64,000 nt of DNA from Rhopalosiphum padi. Lineage: Eukaryota; Arthropoda; Insecta; Hemiptera; Aphididae. The notes beneath the pieces were generated by a model, which was not told where the DNA came from, made no database searches, and saw nothing but the letters and a program-made list of their open reading frames with translations. This document shows positions 48,391 to 61,476 of this stretch, piece by piece. A program made the position numbers and the translations under genes. Position 1 is the first letter of the stretch; each line of letters starts with the position of its first letter. The stretch lies in NCBI RefSeq assembly GCF_020882245.1, contig NC_083598.1, forward strand, positions 48,645,858 to 48,709,857, written 5' to 3'.

Positions 48391-48771
48391 TTACTTGGAG
48401 CTTGTGTATTTAGTGACTGCCTTTGTTCCTTCACTTACGGCGTGCTTGGCCAATTCACCGGGTAACAATAGTCGGACAGCAGTTTGAATTTCCCGACTGG
48501 TAATGGTCGAACGCTTGTTGTAGTGCGCCAAACGACTGGATTCGGTGGCTATGCGCTCGAACAGATCATTGACGAAACTGTTCATGATGCTCATTGCCTT
48601 CGAGGAGACACCGGTGTCGGGATGTACTTGTTTCAGTACTTTATAGATGTAGATAGCGTATGATTCTTTCCTCTTAGGCTTGCGTTTCTTGTCGGACTTG
48701 ACGATGTTCTTCTGCGCTTTGCCCGACGATTTTTTCATCGCCTGTGCTGCCAATTTACCTCCTAGAGCCAT
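48391..48771 (-). CDS. H2B: histone H2B, diverged N-tail
   Basis: 126 residues. The fold and C-terminus match H2B 20422, but the tail reads MALGGKLAAQAMKKSS against MAPGGKSAGKAMKKSS. Pro3, Ser7, Gly9 and Lys10 are changed, plus Ala to Val in QKNIVK and Ala to Thr in ERIATESS. Loss of a tail lysine and the odd stem-loop suggest relaxed constraint, although the frame is open. It is divergent from H2A 49183. Promoter: complement TATAAATA at 48864-48871 and TCATT with A at 48837, 34 bp apart. Confidence 0.97.
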   Translation of the reverse strand: MALGGKLAAQAMKKSSGKAQKNIVKSDKKRKPKRKESYAIYIYKVLKQVHPDTGVSSKAMSIMNSFVNDLFERIATESSRLAHYNKRSTITSREIQTAVRLLLPGELAKHAVSEGTKAVTKYTSSK

Positions 48772-49182
48772 ATTTTAGTTTGATCGTGTATCCTGTTGAA
48801 GTGGTAAACTGTGTAGTACGGTAGGATTCAATCGAATGACACCCTTCTATTGTACTGTTACCATATTTATACTATTTTTAGGATCTTAAAACGTGCGCAC
48901 ATTGGTAGCCGCCACCCTTAGTATTATAACCCTCCGGAGCAGAAAACATCTGCTCTGACCACCCTATATTTGGCTCATGTAAAACAACATCCTTTTTATA
49001 TACTCATACATGTCGTACATGTTATGTTACGTCGTTAAACGTTGTTTTATACGTCTAATGCATTTCAATTTAGGGGAGATTTCACTATATAAGCCCCGAA
49101 TGAAGTAGATCTGAATATCATTTAAGTCACGTCATTTCATTCAACTACTACTGCCCAGTCGAAAATTTGTATAAGCATCAAA
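48772..49182. promoter_or_regulatory. H2B/H2A bidirectional promoter
   Basis: H2B side: complement TATAAATA 48864-48871. H2A side: TATATAAG 49086-49093, with TCATTTAAG and TCACG downstream as start candidates. No insertion. Confidence 0.8.
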
Positions 49183-49560
49183 ATGAGCGGAAGAGGCAAA
49201 GCAGGAAAATCGAAAGGCGGTAAATCCAAGACCAGGTCGTCCCGTGCCGGACTCCAGTTCCCGGTCGGTCGTATCCATCGTCTGTTGAGAAAAGGAAACT
49301 ACGCCGAACGTGTAGGAGCCGGAGCACCGGTTTACTTGGCCGCCGTAATGGAATATTTGGCTGCCGAAGTATTGGAATTGGCTGGTAACGCTGCCCGTGA
49401 CAACAAGAAGTCTCGTATCATCCCTAGACATTTGCAATTGGCCATCAGAAACGACGAGGAGTTGAACAAATTGTTATCCGGAGTAACTATTGCTCAAGGC
49501 GGTGTGCTACCCAACATCCAAGCCGTACTCCTACCAAAAAAGACTGAAAAGAAAGTTTAA
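49183..49560 (+). CDS. H2A: histone H2A
   Basis: 125 residues with Ser19-Ser20 as in the copy at 8833. Intronless, own TATA at 49086. The stem-loop at 49608-49623 has a changed loop. It is the last histone gene to the right in this window. Confidence 0.98.
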   Translation: MSGRGKAGKSKGGKSKTRSSRAGLQFPVGRIHRLLRKGNYAERVGAGAPVYLAAVMEYLAAEVLELAGNAARDNKKSRIIPRHLQLAIRNDEELNKLLSGVTIAQGGVLPNIQAVLLPKKTEKKV

Positions 49561-49607
49561 GAAATACAATAGCATGTTGTATTAGTGTATTATTTTTTGT
49601 TTAAAAC

Positions 49608-49623
49608 GGTCCTTATCAGGGCC
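49608..49623 (+). terminator. histone 3' stem-loop (H2A), TATC loop
   Basis: GGTCCTTATCAGGGCC: one G-U pair in the stem and loop TATC. Confidence 0.85.
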
Positions 49624-52600
49624 ACAAATTATTATTACAAATATTTTCCTTTAATTTAGTTTTATCTAATCATAAAATATACATACTTTATAATATTACA
49701 TTATTATAATGAATGAAAACCAACATTTATAAATTGTTTTATTTGATTTTTAGCTAAGTGAGTACATAAAAATTGTACCTTTCAATGTTAAGAAGTTAAT
49801 TATAATATTTTTATCATAATAAATAATTAAAACAAGTGCAAAACAGTAATCTATTTATTTTAATCGTAGTTATTTCTACTAAAGTTATAGTAATAAATCA
49901 TTTGAAAAAAACAAATAGGTATAGGTACTTACCTATCTGAAATTTTATATAATTTAGTGCCATCGGAAAATCTGAATTAAATATTATATAGTAATCCATT
50001 GCCCTTATACCTATAAATGTTTTTAGTCAAAAAGTAATAAATAAAACCCACGCTTAACTGCATGTTTACTCGTGGCGCAAAAGAAATTATATAATAAAAT
50101 ACAGTTATAATATTATAAATGAGTTGACCGGAGCGTATTCGTGATTTGATTATGAAAATATAAAATGAGACGCATGTCAGTGTTTTAAAAAGTGTGGAAA
50201 ATTGAAAAATGGTGTAGATATGTGTACAGGAAAGTAACTATATCGATGGAATACGACCTTTAAAAACTACATCAACTACAATACTAATGCTATAATAATA
50301 CTCATTAATATAATTTAATAGTATAGGTACTGTAGAAACTAAAAAGTTTTTTGACTATATTATGATAATTAGATATGTACATAATATACAATAATCATTA
50401 TTATTAATATAACATTATAGTATTATTTATACATTGTCGCAAATTCATCAAAGTTGATTAAGTTAATGACAAAACTTTACTTAAGTATTAGAGTTAGGTA
50501 AACTTTGAAAGGTAAATACACCCAAATATGTTGTCTCAATTTTCAAATTGAAAACATAGTAAATTTGCGTTAAACAGAATTAATCGTCTAAATTAGATAT
50601 TAGATTGAATAGAACTAAAAATTATTATCAAAATTAAGTTAAGAATATTATTTATGTATATAAGTTAATTAATTATTATATTTGTATTAATGATAATTTT
50701 TTTAACTGTAATATATTACACACTCATAACTTGCTTAAAAATGTTAGTATAAAAATAATCGAATGTACAAACACAGATAATGTTCTTACATCTTAGTCTT
50801 TAGTTTTATTTTTAATATCAAACATGTCAATTCACTTTAAAAACTAAGACAAAATTAGTTTAGGTGAAGAGAAAAAATTAAATCTTCATAAAACAATTCA
50901 TATATATTTATTCGTAAATATTTAAAAGTAGTTAATATAGACAAAACTATTAAATGAACTAAGATAAAAAAAAAAGATCCTTTTTTAATTACTATCTGAG
51001 ATGCCGAGATAAAAATATAAATGTGCCACTTTAAATTATTTTAAATAGTTACAAATATAGGACTAAGAATTAAAAATATTAAAATTGTAGGTACCCTATT
51101 ATTCCTTCTTATTTCACGCTATCTTAGGAGTTTAAACAGTAAGCGTTTATGTCAAATAAATTATTAAATTAAAGAATATTTATATATTTACAATGATTCT
51201 TAGGAAACGTACCTATTATTATTCAAATAAACCAGACAAAAAAATATTATAATCGATAGTGTAACCTGCAATTATATTAAGTTAATTAGAAAATTAATGA
51301 ACTAAGTTTTAAAAGATTAAGTTTTTAACTTGTTAACTAGTTTTTCTTAATTCCCGCATTTTAAATGTACTAAACTGGTAGGTATACACTCTTATATTTT
51401 GATTGAATAACAACTCTGTTGATGGTGACACATTTTAGTTATAACACTATTGTACAGTTTACGTATATTTTTTGAGTATTTTTATTGATATTTTAGTTCA
51501 CCAATTTTAGTTTCTAAATAAACTTCTTTTTATATAAAATATCTGTTTTCTAATATTTATATTCATGCAACTACACCAAAAATTTCCTAGCTCAATAATT
51601 TTGTATCGTCATATAAATATGTATCCATATAATATTATATTATTAAAGAGACGATAATAATTGATTTTTGCAAGTGCAGCTATATTAAGAAATTGACTTA
51701 ATTATTTGTATTTTATTGTTTAGAACCTGAAACCTAAGTTACAAATGAGTGTTACCGATTATTGTGAATTCATTAATAGATATTATATCCACAGTTCACA
51801 AACATGAAACAACAAGTATCATATTTTGTAACATAGAACATTTATAATATTTTAGTTTCTCATTAACTCATTAATTTCATTTTTATTATCATTACCTATA
51901 CATCAAATTATTTATATAGGTAAATACATGAACGATTGATGTGATAGTGTAAGGAACTTATGAAATATGACACCTACGTCAAATACGTGCTTATTATTTT
52001 AACATACAATTAACATTTATAAAATCAATTGTAATAGCTATTATAGGAATGTATAATACCTACCATTACAATAATTGTTGTGATATAAAAATATGTATAA
52101 AATATAATGTCGATTATTGATGTAAATTATGCCTACTTGAGTAATAATTAAGAAACCCAAGTTTGGAATTCATTTGAGCAAAATGAATAAAACTACATAA
52201 TGTCATTTTGAACGGTCAGTAGAAAATTATTGTTCACCTATTTTTGCAAAAAAAAAAAATTTGAACACTTTTCATAGCTATCCTTCATAACAATTATACT
52301 TGAATTATTGGTAGATATCGATGGTCATTTTTTCTCTGCCACATAAATGGGCACCAGTACATCAAACACTCATAAATTGTTCGTGAAAACTAAAATTAAA
52401 CGAAAAATAATCATTCAGACTACAGTCATAGTTGAAAAACTAAATAAATACACGATATAGATTATAGAAGATAATATTTTCTGTGTTGTAAAGGTTTTAT
52501 TTTTTATAACATCATATTATACAATTGATATTTCAGTTTGAAAAAATATAAAAACAACGGAATTCTAAGCAATAATATCTTTAAAACCCCCCCCAAAAAA

Positions 52601-55260
52601 ATCAAAACTCTAAGGACTAGCAAAATCGTCTTTCTTTACGTTCAAAATGCGAGTATATGGTTCCAGTTATTTAGTATGATTACTTAATAATCAACAATGG
52701 TATTGACATAGAATATGAGACCACTTACAAGTTACTTTGAATTAATGCTTGAAATTAAAAATTTTAATGTTTCTTTATTAAATTATCCAGTCCACATGTG
52801 TATAGTCTTCTTCAGAATAATAACGATACATAATAAAGATGACTTACATATTATTTTCATCTATATATGTAGTCACATATTTAGTCTTGTATAGGGAATT
52901 GACCAATAGTATTATAAATATTATCAATCGTTCAAATTTGGATACGGCTAATCATCTATTGGTTTGGTGTTAAACAATTAAACTTTAATATTATTAAAGC
53001 GCATAAGAATATCTGTAAATAGTAAATACAAAATAAAAATCAAATGTAAGTATTTACAGACGCGTCCAAAATTGAGACCAGCATTGTATTATTTCAAATA
53101 ATTTATGGCGATCAGAAAAAGCAATCAAACTAATTAATGAAATGCCAAACCATTGCTTCGACATACTAACTAATTTTTAACTTTTTTCATATTATACTGA
53201 TTGCGGACCGTAATAGCAAATAATTAATTAATTAAAACATTTAAAACTAAATCAATATCCCGATCGTGTCTTACATAATATACCTACTAATGTAAATAAT
53301 ATAATACTGTGCCATTCACACGAGTTAACAATATTTGGCGCGAGTTGTGCTTTCTAGTTCATTAAAGAATAAAAACCGATTAATTCCAAAATTGAAAATA
53401 AAAAATATCTCATTTTGAGTTATTAAGAATCAACTTTAACAATTTTTTTTTTAATCTATGCCTTTTATACATTTTATACGAACGCATATGTGCGTTGGTC
53501 GCAATCGGAAATCACCAATTAAAATGGCTCTTTTCAAAATATAATCACCTTTGCCGAAAACTAATTCACAATAAGTAAAGTTTCGTTAGATGTCTTATAA
53601 TTAATGATTCGCAGAGTACTATTATATTGTTACATCCACGTAATTTACTTTACACTAAATTAACTTTTTCGAACTTAACTATATACAGATACAGAAATTT
53701 AGCATATAATGATTTATTATGGCTATGAAAGAAAAAAAAATAAACTTTTATTTAATTTATCTACATAATTATATTATGGTATAACATTTTTTTATACATG
53801 TGGGTAGTTTTAAAAATATTTTTTATAAGTAGCACACATTTAATAAATATTTCACGAATTTTTTTTCCGATTGTCTGATATGGTGTTTTCCATACTATAA
53901 TTTTAATGTATTTTAACTGTTTTAAGTACACAGTCTTAAGAATTTTTTCAGTTTTTAAATAATGTTTTTACCAATAACTAAAAATATTTTTTTTAAAAAT
54001 TGCTTTATAAGTAGTTATTAAATTATAGAACTAGGTATTTTTTTATTTTTTTATTATGGGAACAGCGTATGTCGTGACTCGTAATCTGGTTTTAAAATAA
54101 TACTTCTAGTGTTTATCATATTAATAAATGGATGTCAATTTTATTAATTCATACGGATCAATATGTTTTTATATTAAAAAAAAATAAAAACAAAAAATAT
54201 TAAATACTTATATTATACTGTTATATTATATTTTATGTTTAATAAATATTTTTTTATATATAGGTATAATATATACAATAATATTAATATTTATTTAATA
54301 ATAATTAAATTATATTATCAAACACAATTATTCAAAGTCCACAGTTTTTTTTTAAATTTTTAATCTTTTTTTTTTCAGCATTAAATTGAAGCCTTAAGCT
54401 ATTGAGAGCATAAAAAATGCACACTTATTATTTATATATTACAGGCTTTAATCTTCATTGAATTGATTTTAAAAATAATTTTCGCAGTGACATTGATCCA
54501 TTATTCCTTCATATTATTATTACATTATGCGTTGAGTTGCTTCAAATTCACCTCAATTATGACATTGAACATAAGATGTTTAAGTACCTATTATTTGCTA
54601 TTTAGTTCCAACACATTAACATAACCATTACAAATCATGATGGCTGTTGTCATCAAGTACCAATTATTTTATTAATTATTATTCAATAGACAATTATACA
54701 TAATATAGGCACACAATTGTATAAATTATATCAAACATTATGTAATGTGAACCGTTTAATACAAATATTTATGACTAATCTAATTATTGAATTTGTTGTC
54801 AGTTGTTACACAAAATTGTACCTACCTATACGGCTATAACATTATGTAATTTTAATGTATAATAATTCGTGTACATTTTTGATTAAAATAGGTTACAATA
54901 ATTCATCCAATTTAGACTTTTTTAGATAATCCATTCTAAACATGAAACCATTCAGAAATGTCCAATGCCTCAATGGACATACAAGGTGGACGAATATAAT
55001 AATTATATTTGCAATTTTTTAATACAATTTAATTTACCTATTATTATTGTTTACCTATTCAATAGCATAGTGATATAATAATTCAACGTTATAGTAGTTA
55101 ATTGATTAATATAAGATTGATACGACCATTAATATACATAATAAAATATAATGATTGCTCAAAAGAGAAAACTAACCTATAATTAATGTCATCATATTAT
55201 GATAGTATAAAAAACAGGCCTAGAATGTTTTTATTGAACTAACATTTGAAAAAAGACATT
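49624..55260. other. gene-poor AT-rich region right of the histone cluster
   Basis: About 5.6 kb without a convincing gene. Many TA and poly(A/T) runs. No histone-like sequence or transposon end recognised. Confidence 0.5.
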
Positions 55261-55268
55261 CTTTCAAC

Positions 55269-56489
55269 GGGCATACGTAAACTGCGCCCAAATGATCTTT
55301 TTTTTTGTAAACTGCGCCCGAAATTTTATCTACGTTAAAAAGGTATAGTGTAAACTGCGCCCGAATTTTTATCTATGTTAAAAAGGTATAGTGTAAACTG
55401 CGCCCGACTTATAAACTTATTAAATTTTGACTTATTAAGGCTTTATGTTTGACGATTGTGTACTTTTACAAGTATATTATAGAAATTTTATTTTCGTCAA
55501 GAAATACCAACACGTTATCGAATATCTATATTGCAGTAATACTAAAACTGACAACTGATGGTTATCACTACTTCCGGTATAGTTCTGCTAGTTACTGTAC
55601 CTATCGTATTCATTTTAATCAGTAAAGTCACGATGGCTGAACAATTCATGTCGCAGCGCGAAAAATGCTTAAAAATTATTTAATGAAATAAATAAATAAA
55701 TAAATAAATTTTAATTATTTAATGAAATCAAAGCCTGATGACGAAAGAGTGACACGATTTGCGGATTATTTGGTAGACATATATATAAGTGAAGAAGCTC
55801 AGTATCCACCTGAAGTATGGGCTCAAGCATCAGCAGAGCCAACTTTAACCACAAATGCATGCGAGTCTTTTCATTCTCACTTTAATTCCAGCTTTTATAC
55901 AACTCATCCAAATATTTTCATTTTTATAGAAAAATTAAAAGAAATTCAATTAGAAGTATATATTAAATTAAATAGTATAAATGAACCGTTTAAATTCCAA
56001 AACTCTAAAACCAAAAAAAAACGTGAAAATTTAGAAAAATTAATCAATAAATATAATAGTAATCAAATTTCAATTGATAAATATGTATCCACCATATGTT
56101 ATTGTTTGTAATATTTATAATTATTTTAATTTTTTAAATTATATTTCATTTTTAATTCCAACTAATATGTTATAAAATATGACGTAATTATTTGTAATAT
56201 TAATAATTATTTTATTTTTTTAAAACTATATATATTTTTAATTCCTAATATGTTATAACAATATGGCGTTACCTATTATTTGTAATATTTAAAATTATTT
56301 TAATTTTTTTAATTATATCTCATTTTTTATTATTCATATTATAAATTTGTGACGAATTAAATATTTTACCTGTAATTTTACCCGGGCGCAGTTTACATGT
56401 CACCTTTTTACACTTGATAAAAACTCGGGCGCAGTTTACATGGGTGATTTTGTGTTTACCTGTATCTTGGGCGCAGTTTACAATCGCCG
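55269..56489. mobile_element. Mutator-like (MULE) element with repeated terminal motifs
   Basis: Exact 8-bp duplication CTTTCAAC at 55261-55268 and 56490-56497. The motif GTAAACTGCGCCC occurs four times at the left (55285-55410) and three times inverted at the right (56390-56475), spaced by AAAAGGTATAGTG-like linkers. Internal coding sequence is the end of a MULE-type transposase. The phrase AATTATTTAATGAAAT occurs twice (about 55672-55690 and 55712-55730) around an AAAT run, as if an internal part was deleted between them. Confidence 0.88.
55633..56111 (+). pseudogene. MULE transposase remnant
   Basis: A short start, MAEQFMSQREKCLKII, ends at a stop near 55685; it resembles the beginning of FLYWCH-type proteins. 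The second frame (55722-56111) holds WAQASAEPTLTTNACESFHS, HFNSSFYTTHPNIFIFIEKL, which is the C-terminal region typical of insect MULE transposases. The zinc-finger body and DDE core are gone. Confidence 0.75.
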
Positions 56490-56497
56490 CTTTCAAC

Positions 56498-58890
56498 CAT
56501 ACAAATCACTTAAATTAATTTTATTTTTATTGGACCTATAATTAAACATATATTTAATGAATTCTGTATTCGTTATATTTTTATATACATAATCAATACA
56601 TCGTCTTCAATTGTTTTTTAGTAAAACCTTTTGACATTAAATTTATTTTAAAATTTTTTTTTTAATGTCTCTAAACTTTTTATATTACCGTCAATATTAC
56701 AATAATGAATAAGAGTGAACTACAATAAAGCGATTATATTGTTTACTATTAGAATAAAATAACAATTTTTGTGTCCATTTATATAGAGGATGACGACATT
56801 GTCAAAGTAAAAACAGTAAGTATTCACATCACGGTACTTATTGTAATCTCAATATTACTAATCGATAATGACTAATACATTTCGAATGGTTGTTTTTAAT
56901 TTTAATTTTTTTTTTACTATATAAATAATAATTAAAATAATATTATGATTTAGAAAAACAAAATATTTATTTTAGAATTAAATGTTGTGCAATTGAATTA
57001 TAATAATATTACCTATGCGTTATAATATGCATTTATGAAAATAATATGTTTCAATGGCCAACATTTAAGAAGATAGAAATATAATTAAATAATTATCATC
57101 TAACGTGACATATAAATTAAGACACATACAAGATAACATTTTTTAAATAATGAGTAACATCATTAAAACGCATCTGCGATTTGTTTTCAGTTTAACACGG
57201 TTAACACAAACGTATTGTCCAACTCAGTTCTATTCTCAAGTAATGAATTGAGTCAAAAAATATGTTGGTGATCCGTTGCAGTAAAAAAATAGGTAAGACA
57301 ATTTTATTATAACTTATATAGTTTGAAATTAATTGTTTAGGTAAAGATTTTATAAGTAAATTTATATTATAATATTGTATTGGACACTAGAACTATAATA
57401 TGAATATTATAGTAGGTATATAATATTATACAATAATATATCGTTGATGTTGGCTGATTAGGTTTTACAACATTTTATGATTTTATTGTATTATTTTTAA
57501 CTATATTACAAAATAGCCTTAATTGTCTTTCGTTTTTTGTTAAAATGTAAATAATAATTTTCAAATTATTTTTTGGTTAAAAAAACATTATCTATTTTTA
57601 ATTTTAATGCGTATAATGTTTAATTTTTTATCATAAGATTTCTCAAATTTAATATGAGCTATTATTATAAAGTTTTTACAACATTGTATATTCGTAATAT
57701 AATGATTTTTCCTTAAATAATTTGTGTTATTTGGTTAACTAACAATTTTAATCGTCGAAACGACATTTCATTATAACTTATAAGTCATAGTTTTCTATGA
57801 AATTGTCTACTAAACTAATTTTAAGTCTTGTATAGACGTTTGTAATATTTAATTTTTGATAACATTTGTTGGCTAGTTAAAAAGCTTTAAAATGTTATAT
57901 TTAGCATACCTACATACAAAAATGAAATTGATTTTGTAATAAACTTGTGTTGCGTTAATATTACTGAAAAGTACTAGAAATTTCCAACTTTTAAACCATT
58001 CAAGCATCAAATATAGTTGTACAAGAAGAAAAACTTCCAATGTTAAAGATTGAAGATAATGTGATGATGCATTCTAAATTTTGGAATTATTTTTCTTTTA
58101 TTTGAAACACACAATCTGTATACAAATTAGCACAGTAATAATAAACCATATAATGATAATAGGATAAGTTTGTAATTAAAATTGTTAGTATTTAAGAGAC
58201 TTAAAATTAAATGAGTTAAAAGAAGTCAACTAATAATTATAGTGTTATTCATTTTCCTGTTATCGAATTTAAAATATTATTCATCAACTAGTCCAGGAGT
58301 CTCAGTTTTTAGTGTGTGAATCATGATGGATAATAATATACAATATTGAACAACTCGGACTCCCGATTTTTATGCGATCGATTTTCGAATTAATCTGACT
58401 GTTTAGGCGTATCATATTGTCTGATGAACGTTTTTGTTTAAACGGATTTATCGAATCAAGACAGATTTATATATATCATGTGTGATTTATCTGTGTTTTT
58501 TGCCATCCTCAATATTTACGCGTCGCATGCATCCGAGTATAAGTTTCGATTATAGAATCGGTTATACGGTCAGTATATTGCTATATTAGATAATTATATA
58601 ATACTTAATGTAAAGTGGGTACTATAACTAATAATTATATGCGTATTGTGCGGTCGAGTGACCAAACTATCTGACATAAAACGTGTCATTTGATCGTATA
58701 ACTCGTCATTATATTCGGGTGCTCCGCATAATGTACTCGTATAATAGTAATCGTGCAGTACATATAATATTAATATTATAGTTATTAATAACACAATACA
58801 TAGCTTGTAATTTTTGTAATAACTGATATATATATATACATATATATATTATAATATATCTATACGGACCGTCCGAAGGTCGCGGATATC
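56498..58890. other. AT-rich spacer before the OBP gene
   Basis: No gene recognised in about 2.4 kb. Confidence 0.5.
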
Positions 58891-58994
58891 ACTCTATAAA
58901 TTTCAATAAACAACGATATTTATAATAGTTTACACGCAGGTGCAGTTCAAATAGAAAAGGAACACAGCTGAAGTGGTCGCTCCGAAAAAAAAAA
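58891..58994 (+). promoter_or_regulatory. putative OBP promoter and leader
   Basis: TATAAA at 58895-58900 about 100 bp before the start codon, with GCAGTTCA near 58940 as a possible start region. Confidence 0.45.
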
Positions 58995-61476
58995 ATGAAT
59001 ATGTTACCAGCGACTGTTTTGCTCGCCGTCATAGCAGCAACCGTTCTGAAGGATAGCGACGCTGTGAGTATACATGACATACGTTTCGTTATTTCCACAT
59101 TTAAATTTATACCGACTAGCTAAAAACATCACGAGTTTTGAAAGATTTTCACGCTACCCTTCGACCGTTGTGGTTCGCGACATGTTCAAGAAAATTCAAA
59201 CACCGGAATACGGAAATTGTCGGAGCATTCTGTCGTGAATATAATATAACAACAATGATGATAGGTATATTATTATACACGAACTATATTTTGTATGCGT
59301 TTTTGAAACGTTTCGATGCACATTTCACCATTTAAAATTACACTTTTCATTCCGAGATATAATATAATATGATCGTAGGTATATTTTATAATATTCAACA
59401 TCATATTTTATTTATTTTTGTAAACTCGTTGCCGACAATATTTACGATAAAGTCTTTGGTACTTGGTAGTAGTTGAATACGTATATTGTGTGAACGGTTG
59501 TATCTTATTATTAAATACCTAGTTTAAAAAATCATTATAAGTTCAAAATCACTTGTCAATTTCAAAAATGGTTTCTTTTTATTGAAAAAATAATGAATTT
59601 TTACTGCGACAATCGCGCCATTGTTATATTTATGTTTAGAACATGATTATTTATTTTTCTAAAGTAAAATGCAATTCGTTTAATTTATTTTGAATATTTG
59701 TATAGTTTTAAATTCTTCATATTTCATAATATTAATATTTTTCAATGCAATATAAATACAAACATAGATACTTTCGAAAACCGTAATTGTAAAATATAAT
59801 GATTATGTATAATATTTATGTGCTTAGAAAAACAGTAAAAGGAATAAAGTTTATAAACCAATATTTTTGTTTTGAAAAAGTTTATATTTTGGAATACGTT
59901 TAAATGTTTTCAAAACATAATATTTTCACACAATACATAAAATAGGATAATATTATTGATGTAAATCTAAATAAATATCAAAAAATAGGGTTTATACACT
60001 TCAAAACGAATAATACTTTTTTTTTTTTTAAATCACTTTAATTCATCATAAATCATATTTATTGAGTTTCAGTTAACTTTTATTAGTTTTAGAAGAAAAG
60101 ATGCTAAAAATCGAATTTGTTGAAAAATCAGTATTTTGACAATACTTTTTTTCGGAATTTCACTTCTCTGCAATATTATGGTTATAAATGTTATAATAAA
60201 TATTTTGATATAAAAATAAACTATAATAAATAAGTTTGTAATACAGTTTATTATAGTATCTTTTTTTTTATTTTGCTGTTTGATTATATAAACCATAGTA
60301 ATTATAATTTTTAATTTTTATTGACGAAAAAATATTTTTTATATAGAACCGAACGACAGTCCATTATTTACTTAAACTCGCATGGCAATCAGAAAAATTA
60401 TCGGTTGTTCGGCGGTTCGGCCCACTCCGGTGGGCCACTCGGCCACTGCCGATTTGCTATAGCTAGGTAATAACTACGGTAAAATATTTATTATCTATAA
60501 CACATTAACACCTGAATAAAATATTAATGCTTTGGTGTACAATTCAACTGTTCAGTTATTGCACGATGATTCGACGAAATAAACGTTATTAATCTAAATA
60601 TAATACGATAGCTTTGTAGGGACGTGAACCGGAAAAAACAATTTCGTATTTTGTGTATTCGTTAAAATAATAATAATACCTATCCATCGTAAGACCAAAT
60701 GTAAAATGGTCGCTCTACCCTGTGCGCCTGATTATTGTTATTATTATTATTATCGTTGTAACTCGCGTACAATTGTCGACTAAAAGATAGAAATTGTAAT
60801 ATACGATATTCGTATATTTATAACGGTAATACAGGATAATACAGAGTTTCGTTATTATATTGTACGTCTGCCCCGCAAACAAAATATACAGTATTACAAG
60901 TATAAATCGTTATGCCCTGCTCCTATATAGGGAGGTGCCTTATTAAATAAATTTATAATATCATAATGTTTTTATAATAAAACACTTAAGTAAACAATAA
61001 ATGCATCATTTAATATGATTAAAATATTATTGTACTTAATCTGTTTTCAATATTTTGACTCTTATAGTACTTGAGCGAAGCGGCAATTAAAAAAACACAA
61101 CAGATGTTGAAAAACGTATGCTCCAAGAAACATTCAGTTGGAGAGGGTAAGATATTTATAATTATAATTATTTCGAATGTAATTTTTAATGTATTCAAAC
61201 CGATCTAATGTTACATGTGATGGTTAATAATTCACAGACGTATTTACTGACATCAAGAAAGGAATATTTCCCGAGAACAACAACAACATAAAAGTAACTA
61301 TATTTTTAATTTCTTTAACATTTATTATTAAACGAACCTATAGAACGACTCACAACTCATTAATTTAACATTTAAATGTGTTTTATGTAATAATAATAAT
61401 AATAATAATATAATGTTGATGATTTTCATTATTGTTTTAGTGTTACTTTGCCTGTAATTTCAAAACTATGCAAATG
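58995..61476 (+). CDS. odorant-binding protein gene, first four exons (partial)
   Basis: Exon 1, 58995-59063: signal peptide MNMLPATVLLAVIAATVLKD, GTGAGT donor. Exon 2, 61078-61146: YLSEAAIKKTQQMLKNVCSK, GTAAGA donor. Exon 3, 61238-61293: DVFTDIKKGIFPENNNNIK. Exon 4, 61441-61476: CYFACNFKTMQM, GTAAGT donor. All junctions keep the frame (phases 0, 1, 0, 0). The secreted start, a first Cys, then Cys-x3-Cys (CYFAC) is the C1...C2-x3-C3 pattern of insect OBPs, which carry odorants in sensillum lymph. C4-C6 would lie in later exons not found in this window. I cannot name the orthologue. Confidence 0.78.
59064..61077 (+). other. OBP intron 1
   Basis: About 2 kb, GT...AG. It contains a small G+C-rich hairpin (GGCCCAC-TCCG-GTGGGCC near 60419-60436) in an otherwise AT-rich sequence. 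No nested gene seen. Confidence 0.65.

Noticed and set aside
60418..60440. GC-rich hairpin as a histone-like stem-loop
   Set aside because: Loop and flanks (no ACCA, no nearby histone gene) do not match the histone signal; it lies in an OBP intron.
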